Shown here: piece by piece, positions 37,128-41,533 of the stretch
Layout: each line of letters begins with the position of its first letter
Position numbering within the stretch: the first letter of the stretch is position 1
Virus record (IMG/VR): IMGVR_UViG_3300005838_000023
Span: 1 to 41,533 of that record
Strand: one strand, 5' to 3'
Length of the DNA stretch: 41,533 nt
Source: a virus
The notes under the pieces: model-generated
Database searches by the model: none
Told to the model about the DNA's origin: nothing
Seen by the model: the letters and a program-made list of their open reading frames with translations, nothing else
Position numbers and translations under genes: made by a program

Positions 37128-39509
37128 TCAACTATATAAAAAGTTTTTCCAGTTCTTAACGATAGACTCGTTAGTGGTTTGTGCAGGGGGAGTGTCCATG
37201 TCTCCCCGACCAGTAAGACCGTCGCCAACTATGTGACTGAACATTGCCTGAATCTTTGCGTCAAGCACCTCTTCGTCTTCCCACTCCTCGATTGTCCACT
37301 TCATAGCCTTGACTTGGGCTTCGCTGCTGTGATCATAGCAGGAAAAGGTCAGAACAAGCCTGATGTTGGCTTCGTCTGTCGTGCGAATCTCTTCGGTGTA
37401 CACTCTGAAGTCTGGATATTGACGATCATCACCTGATACCTGTGTACCTGCCCATGCTTTCTCCACCAGCGCTTTGCGTAATGGAATAGTAAAATCTCTG
37501 CTCTCCAAGATCGTGCGTGCGTCTTGGACGCTCATGCCTTCTGGTATAGCAGGATATGCTGTGTGTGAGCCATCAATCTCAGTATACGTCATGGGCTCTT
37601 CTTCGTTGGCAGTCATGTCCCATTCGTAGTAATCAGCATCTCCGTTTTCGATCTCCTGACCCCACTCGTTGATGGTGCCGCCTTCCATAAAGCCGTCGCG
37701 CTTAGCCATGCGAGTGATCTCGCCTTTGACGGCATCGTACATGTCATCGATGCGATTTACTTCAATACAGTAATCTTCAAAGCTATCAGGATCATAGACT
37801 ATTCCTTCCTCTATGATGCCTTCGTTGTCCATATCAATAGTAAGTCTGATGGTGCCATTGGAGTACTTCAGTAAGCGAGTGCCGTGGCTATCCTGTGCCC
37901 AATTCCATTCATAGTCTTGAAGCTCAGCCATCCAGTACCCGACAGCTTTGCCGTCCTGTGGTAGAGAATCCCATTCGTCTATTTCCCAATCTATATTCAT
38001 TTCGGCGGCTGCATCGATGTAGAAGCTTTCATCATAGTCTTCTGTGACTTCTGCTTGGACTCGACATGCTTGATAGCGGTTATTCCAATCGGCGGCTGTG
38101 TCGTCGCATTCTTCTTGGGCGTTAGCCATTTGCCCTTGAATGAATCTCATGTCCGGAAGCGACTGTTCTGTTTCTTCGTTCTGTCCCATGAGTTCATATT
38201 CGATACCGGTCAAGTCTTTTACAAGCTCTTTAATATTATTATCCTCGTAGGATCCGCCGTACTTGACCAGCCAGCCATCGTCTGGACTTAATGTTGAAAT
38301 AACCCCTGACTGGTTTTCTTTAGCCCATGCTTGCACTCTGTCGCGGAAGCCGGGAATCCTCAAGCCATAGACGCGGCTTTCTGGTACAGCAATCTGTGGT
38401 CCGTTTCCGTATTTGGCTGCAGACCTATCAGCGTATGCGCGAACCTGACGTAAGCGGACGCGGGCTACGGGAAGCATCTCCATAGATAGTCCGACATGGC
38501 TACCGCGTATGTCATCCGCAAATATCTCACCATCATATTCGTGAATATATTTTTCAGCGCCTTCGATAGTCTCGGACCCGGTGGACTCTAATAGCTCCGC
38601 AGTTTCCACCACGTAAGCAATAGCGCCATGACCGTGAGCCTCTGCGACCGCACATTTAAAATAAGACGTATCACCACCTCTAGATGGCGGTGAGTGGCAT
38701 GACGTAATCCGATTGAAGTCCGACATGCGGATAATGTCAACAGGATCCCGTGAAATGATAATGCTGTATTTGTTTTCGGTTAGATTGCCGATGTTCTTCT
38801 TAATGTAATCGGCATTCTGCTGCCAGTATACTTGCATTTTCTTGGCGTCTGCTGAGCTAAGCGTGAGTCCGCCAAGATACATTTGAAGCTGATCGAATAA
38901 CTGGTCGTACCTCTTCACTTCCTGCTCATCGAGGGCTGCGGCAATCATCTTTCCTGTAAGCTGACCGGGCTTGTCGAGTGCTCCGTAACCGCCTTGAGTA
39001 TAGCCAATACTATTTAAGTGATCGAAGACCTTTTGAGAGAGCGCTTCTCTCTTTGAAGCCAGTTCATAAATCTTTCCGAAAAACTTACCGATCTTCATCT
39101 GGACTTTCTTCTTTTTAGGGATGGTGTTCGCTAACGTTGCGGCATCCTGAAAGCCCAGCGCAGCGACCGAAGCTGAGATACTGCTATCCTTTAACTCTCT
39201 TTCGCCCGAAATCAGACCTTTTTCCCAATCTACGTCATAGCCCGCTTTGCGGAACCCATCGACAAACTTTCCTAAGTCGCTGGAAGTATTCATTGTCGGA
39301 AAATCGAGCACAAGGCGCGTTTTGCCTCCAAACAGTTCGTTAAACGCCAGTTCGTCCGGCTCGAAGCCATCGATGACATCTTGGATAACCGAGATCTCGT
39401 CTTCATCCAGTTCTCGGAGCAATTTCCGCTCTGTGTACATTTTTGGCTTTTTAGCCGGTTTTGCGGCTTCAGTTAAAAAACTGCGCCAGCTATTTTCATC
39501 ATAACTCAT
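37128..39509 (-). CDS. Giant (793-aa) phage protein, paralogue of the 1242-aa protein
   Basis: A 793-aa protein starting SWRSFLTEAAKPAKK, a tag that resembles a T4 capsid-targeting peptide with a likely FLTE-A cleavage site. Near residues 248-300 it has SRDPVDIIRMSDFNRITSCH, then GGDTSYFKCAVAEAHGHGAI, the same block as in the 1242-aa protein. The N-terminal FNELFGGKTRLVLDF and VPESRVYGLRIPGFRDRVQA segments are also shared. Residues about 450-680 are Asp/Glu-rich. The very end has NESIVKNWKNFLYS, another WxxFL element. AGAGGA precedes the ATG. No known family. Probably a virion or co-injected protein (inference). Confidence 0.8.
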   Translation of the reverse strand: MSYDENSWRSFLTEAAKPAKKPKMYTERKLLRELDEDEISVIQDVIDGFEPDELAFNELFGGKTRLVLDFPTMNTSSDLGKFVDGFRKAGYDVDWEKGLISGERELKDSSISASVAALGFQDAATLANTIPKKKKVQMKIGKFFGKIYELASKREALSQKVFDHLNSIGYTQGGYGALDKPGQLTGKMIAAALDEQEVKRYDQLFDQLQMYLGGLTLSSADAKKMQVYWQQNADYIKKNIGNLTENKYSIIISRDPVDIIRMSDFNRITSCHSPPSRGGDTSYFKCAVAEAHGHGAIAYVVETAELLESTGSETIEGAEKYIHEYDGEIFADDIRGSHVGLSMEMLPVARVRLRQVRAYADRSAAKYGNGPQIAVPESRVYGLRIPGFRDRVQAWAKENQSGVISTLSPDDGWLVKYGGSYEDNNIKELVKDLTGIEYELMGQNEETEQSLPDMRFIQGQMANAQEECDDTAADWNNRYQACRVQAEVTEDYDESFYIDAAAEMNIDWEIDEWDSLPQDGKAVGYWMAELQDYEWNWAQDSHGTRLLKYSNGTIRLTIDMDNEGIIEEGIVYDPDSFEDYCIEVNRIDDMYDAVKGEITRMAKRDGFMEGGTINEWGQEIENGDADYYEWDMTANEEEPMTYTEIDGSHTAYPAIPEGMSVQDARTILESRDFTIPLRKALVEKAWAGTQVSGDDRQYPDFRVYTEEIRTTDEANIRLVLTFSCYDHSSEAQVKAMKWTIEEWEDEEVLDAKIQAMFSHIVGDGLTGRGDMDTPPAQTTNESIVKNWKNFLYS

Positions 39510-39569
39510 GAAATATCCTCTGCCTTATAAATAGTTAACTAAACCGCAAATCTGGAAATTATAGCGCCG

Positions 39570-39598
39570 AAAAAAATTTGACATAACGGCGTTATCAA
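39570..39598 (-). terminator. Terminator after the family A polymerase
   Basis: TTGA-TAAC and GTTA-TCAA arms (39578-39598, small bulge) overlap the polymerase stop codon and are followed on the minus strand by seven T (39570-39576). Typical rho-independent layout, moderate stem. Confidence 0.6.
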
Positions 39599-40875
39599 GC
39601 GCATTTAGTTTTGAGCACTAAATCGACCATGTTCCCAAAGTCGCGACCGACCTTTGTGTTAACTTTGAAGTCACCCAGCTCGGTCTGGCTGAAAAGGTTA
39701 ATAAGTTCTGGTATCATTCCTCGCTCGGAGGCGGCAAGGTCGATAACGATTGAGTCGTGAAGGGTGAAAGCGATCTGGCTTCTGCAGTCTCTAAGGCGCT
39801 CATTGATTTCAATAAGCCTCCGGAGGGTAACGTCCACGCAACTACTTTGAATAATATAAGACAGAGAGTGATGGTGATCGCTAGGAATGGTCCGTCCGAA
39901 TCGTGTCCTGACATGTGTGCCGGTCCAATGCGAGCCAATAATTCTCTCTCTTCGGTACGTTTCTTCCAGTAGTTTTTCCACAGTCCCATCATTATTAGTT
40001 AGTGTGCCAGTGACATTTTTCCTACCGTATAGCCACGCAAAGATTCTACGCTTCGCTTCCTGACGATCTACGTCACCAAAAATATTCTTAATGTTCCACT
40101 CATGAATGTCCTCTACTGGCTGCTCTTGACCAGCTAGTGCCAAAGCCACGCGGAGTTCTGCGGCATTATAATCCAACTCCAAGAACCAATCGTTACTTGG
40201 CTTGAGCACAGAACGATACTGCTTGTCGAGTGTCAAGATGGGGAAGCTGCCCGGGCTGTTTGTTAGCCGACCGGTCTTCGTGCCCCATATATTATAACGA
40301 CAATATGGTGTATACTTCTGGAGGTTCTTTACAAACTTTCTGGTAGCTGCCTTGTGATAGATTGGGCGGATGCCCTCTGTGCTAATGCTTAGCTCATTGT
40401 ATCGAATATCATCAAGCGCTGTAGCCAACTGCTTGATAAAGTCATAGTTGTCGGGCTTCTCGTAGGTGTCGAACACATGTTGTGTGATCCGGCTCTTAAC
40501 CTCGCAGTAGTCCAGTAGAAACTGGCGTGGAACCAAGTCAAAAAAGCAGTTCTCGTCCAACGATACTTTGGCAAAGCCGAATGACCGAAAATATGCGCGG
40601 AGCTTGTCTCTTACAGCCTCCCACTGTGTCCTCAAACGAGGCGGGCACACTTGGTCCAAGGACAGACCGCCACAGTAAAACTTGGCATACTCCACTTCGG
40701 TGTCCCGCAGGAACGTGCTATAGTCCCATGTGCGTGATAGACCTGTGGGTAGGTGGTCGTGGATCAGTTCGCCATCAAGATATATGCCTACGCATTCTTT
40801 CTTGTCGTCTAGTGTCTGGAATAACAAGTGCTTGCCTGAGTTAAATGTACAGCATGAATTGTCCGCGACCAGCAT
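39595..40875 (-). CDS. Family A (PolI-like) DNA polymerase domain
   Basis: A 426-aa polymerase without exonuclease domain. TGRLTNSPGSFPILTL and YRSVLKP lead to motif A FLELDYNAAELRVAL (catalytic Asp), motif B EAKRRIFAWLYGRKN (the usual R...K...YG pattern, shortened), and motif C AFTLHDSIVIDLA, where HDE is HDS. These are family A palm and fingers motifs as in T7 polymerase and PolI. The N-terminal 180 residues are not recognisable. The phage also encodes DnaE, so this enzyme may serve repair, primer filling or lagging-strand work. The ATG overlaps the previous gene by 35 bases. Confidence 0.88.
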   Translation of the reverse strand: MLVADNSCCTFNSGKHLLFQTLDDKKECVGIYLDGELIHDHLPTGLSRTWDYSTFLRDTEVEYAKFYCGGLSLDQVCPPRLRTQWEAVRDKLRAYFRSFGFAKVSLDENCFFDLVPRQFLLDYCEVKSRITQHVFDTYEKPDNYDFIKQLATALDDIRYNELSISTEGIRPIYHKAATRKFVKNLQKYTPYCRYNIWGTKTGRLTNSPGSFPILTLDKQYRSVLKPSNDWFLELDYNAAELRVALALAGQEQPVEDIHEWNIKNIFGDVDRQEAKRRIFAWLYGRKNVTGTLTNNDGTVEKLLEETYRRERIIGSHWTGTHVRTRFGRTIPSDHHHSLSYIIQSSCVDVTLRRLIEINERLRDCRSQIAFTLHDSIVIDLAASERGMIPELINLFSQTELGDFKVNTKVGRDFGNMVDLVLKTKCA

Positions 40876-41416
40876 TGCTTCTTTCGCGGTTTACATATCG
40901 GTTAAACGTCTTTGCTTTATTTTGTACTGTTCTGTACGGCGGATTGCCACCCGGGGAGGGCAGTCTGTCCGTCTTGTTATTAATATAATCTAATGCTTGG
41001 TTCCCGTCAAGGTTTTTCTGAATATCTGCCAAATCTTTGACATTTTGTTCAAAGATCCTCTGAGTCCAGTCAACTGCCGCCTCTCTAGCGCGCACAAACA
41101 AGTAGAGTTTGGCTGGGAAGTCTGTACCGAAGATGTTAGAGAAAACGTCGTAAGAAGAAGGCTTCTTGTTGGCGTTGGCGTTCTTGCGGTTGATCGTTTT
41201 ACCCGCTAGCATAGAATGGTTTTCTCTTTTGATGGTCGCGTAGTAGCTGGTGTCTGCTGAGGCTGCTCCATCGAATGCGATGGTTCTACGATAGCTCATG
41301 GTTGTCACCACCTCTGAGTTTGCGCCGGCTGTGGCGGAGGAGGGGCGGTGGATAGCAACGGCTTGCGAAGGGAATGACCCAGCAAACGAGTTCCACATGC
41401 TAAGAAAGTAGTTCAT
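40841..41416 (-). CDS. Unknown protein near the window edge
   Basis: A 191-aa protein. The frame is open to the window edge, but a TTGACA-N17-TATTAT promoter at 41447-41475 and AAAGG before the ATG 41414-41416 (MNYFLSMWNSF) make that start likely. The protein is basic (ANANKKPSSYDVFSNIFGTD, then KLYLFVRAREAAVDWTQRIF). An N-terminal half with many S/T/A (AIHRPSSATAGANSEVV) looks disordered. No family recognised. A longer product extending beyond the window cannot be excluded. Confidence 0.55.
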   Translation of the reverse strand: MNYFLSMWNSFAGSFPSQAVAIHRPSSATAGANSEVVTTMSYRRTIAFDGAASADTSYYATIKRENHSMLAGKTINRKNANANKKPSSYDVFSNIFGTDFPAKLYLFVRAREAAVDWTQRIFEQNVKDLADIQKNLDGNQALDYINNKTDRLPSPGGNPPYRTVQNKAKTFNRYVNRERSNAGRGQFMLYI

Positions 41417-41446
41417 CAAGACCTTTAAATCCGTAGAGTCTGCTCT

Positions 41447-41475
41447 ATAATAGCATGTCCGGAACATGATGTCAA
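41447..41475 (-). promoter_or_regulatory. Sigma-70 promoter at the window edge
   Basis: TTGACA (41470-41475), a 17-base spacer and TATTAT (41447-41452) on the minus strand. The spacer carries CATGT and ACATG arms, a possible operator between the boxes. Confidence 0.8.
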
Positions 41476-41533
41476 GGTTTTTAGTTTGATATTTTTTGAT
41501 CAATTCGTCATATGTTTGCGCCAGTTTATACGC

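Noticed and set aside
114-41209. Open frames on the plus strand (many of 60-150 codons)
   Set aside because: All lie opposite minus-strand genes, lack ribosome sites and show no family motifs; they are shadows of the coding strand.
1-41533. tRNA genes, CRISPR arrays, insertion sequences, inteins
   Set aside because: The gaps are too short for tRNAs except a few of 60-100 bases with no cloverleaf; no regularly spaced repeats, transposase motifs or intein splice motifs were seen in the large enzymes.

Overview
The window is a 41.5-kb stretch of a large tailed double-stranded DNA phage genome (Caudoviricetes, T4-like in lifestyle). Every gene I can support lies on the minus strand, with start/stop overlaps of the ATGA, TAATG and GTGA type, very short gaps and no stretch over 300 bases without a gene. 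The gene content is viral: UvsX/RecA-like recombinase, gp41/DnaB-like helicase, 5'-3' exonuclease, gp32-like single-strand binding protein, a complete DnaE polymerase and a second family A polymerase, class II ribonucleotide reductase, dUTPase, deaminase, DNA methylases, endolysin, GroEL and two ClpP-like proteases. I see no tail, portal or terminase genes and no tRNA genes. I cannot name the host. Near-consensus TTGACA-N16/17-TATAAT promoters and a small lipoprotein with a lipobox suggest a bacterium with ordinary sigma-70 and an outer membrane; class II RNR and eukaryote-type phosphomannomutase suggest an environmental, possibly marine, phage.

Layout in window coordinates (transcription runs from high to low). 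41.5-36 kb: an unknown protein behind a strong promoter, a family A DNA polymerase, a 793-aa giant protein, a divergent tubulin/FtsZ-fold protein and a small protein. 36-31.5 kb: SSB, a two-gene envelope cassette (lipoprotein plus Thr-rich membrane protein) between two copies of a 28-bp terminator-like repeat, a D12 adenine methylase, a possible virion nuclease, and the RecA-like protein. 31.4-26 kb: a secreted Trp/His/Arg-rich protein, deaminase, exonuclease, helicase, RNR and a GroES-like protein. 26-20.5 kb: two proteins of uncertain function (one nucleotidyltransferase-like), a coiled-coil protein and DnaE. 20.5-16.5 kb: ClpP-2, small proteins, dUTPase, an XhoI/PaeR7I-like restriction endonuclease, a phage Dam-type methylase, and an IMPDH/GMPR-family enzyme. 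16.5-9 kb: RHH-like and sigma-region-4-like small regulators, an acidic scaffold-like protein, ClpP-1, endolysin, a 578-aa unknown, GroEL and a holin-like protein. 9-0 kb: small genes, a glutaredoxin-like protein, an IrrE-like peptidase, a mannose-phosphate pair (cupin isomerase and phosphomannomutase), the 1242-aa paralogue of the 793-aa protein, and a HAD phosphatase.

How the genes fit together: replication, recombination and nucleotide supply dominate (RNR, dUTPase, deaminase, IMPDH/GMPR). Chaperonin and ClpP proteins point to protein folding and turnover or maturation. Sugar-phosphate enzymes point to GDP-mannose-type surface chemistry. The strongest candidates for undescribed biology are (1) the XhoI-like nuclease plus methylase in a window where I found no CTCGAG at all, (2) the tubulin-fold protein lacking the usual GTPase signatures, (3) the two giant paralogues sharing an SCHS/YFKCAVAEA block, and (4) a recurrent N-terminal WxxFLxE tag resembling T4 capsid-targeting peptides.
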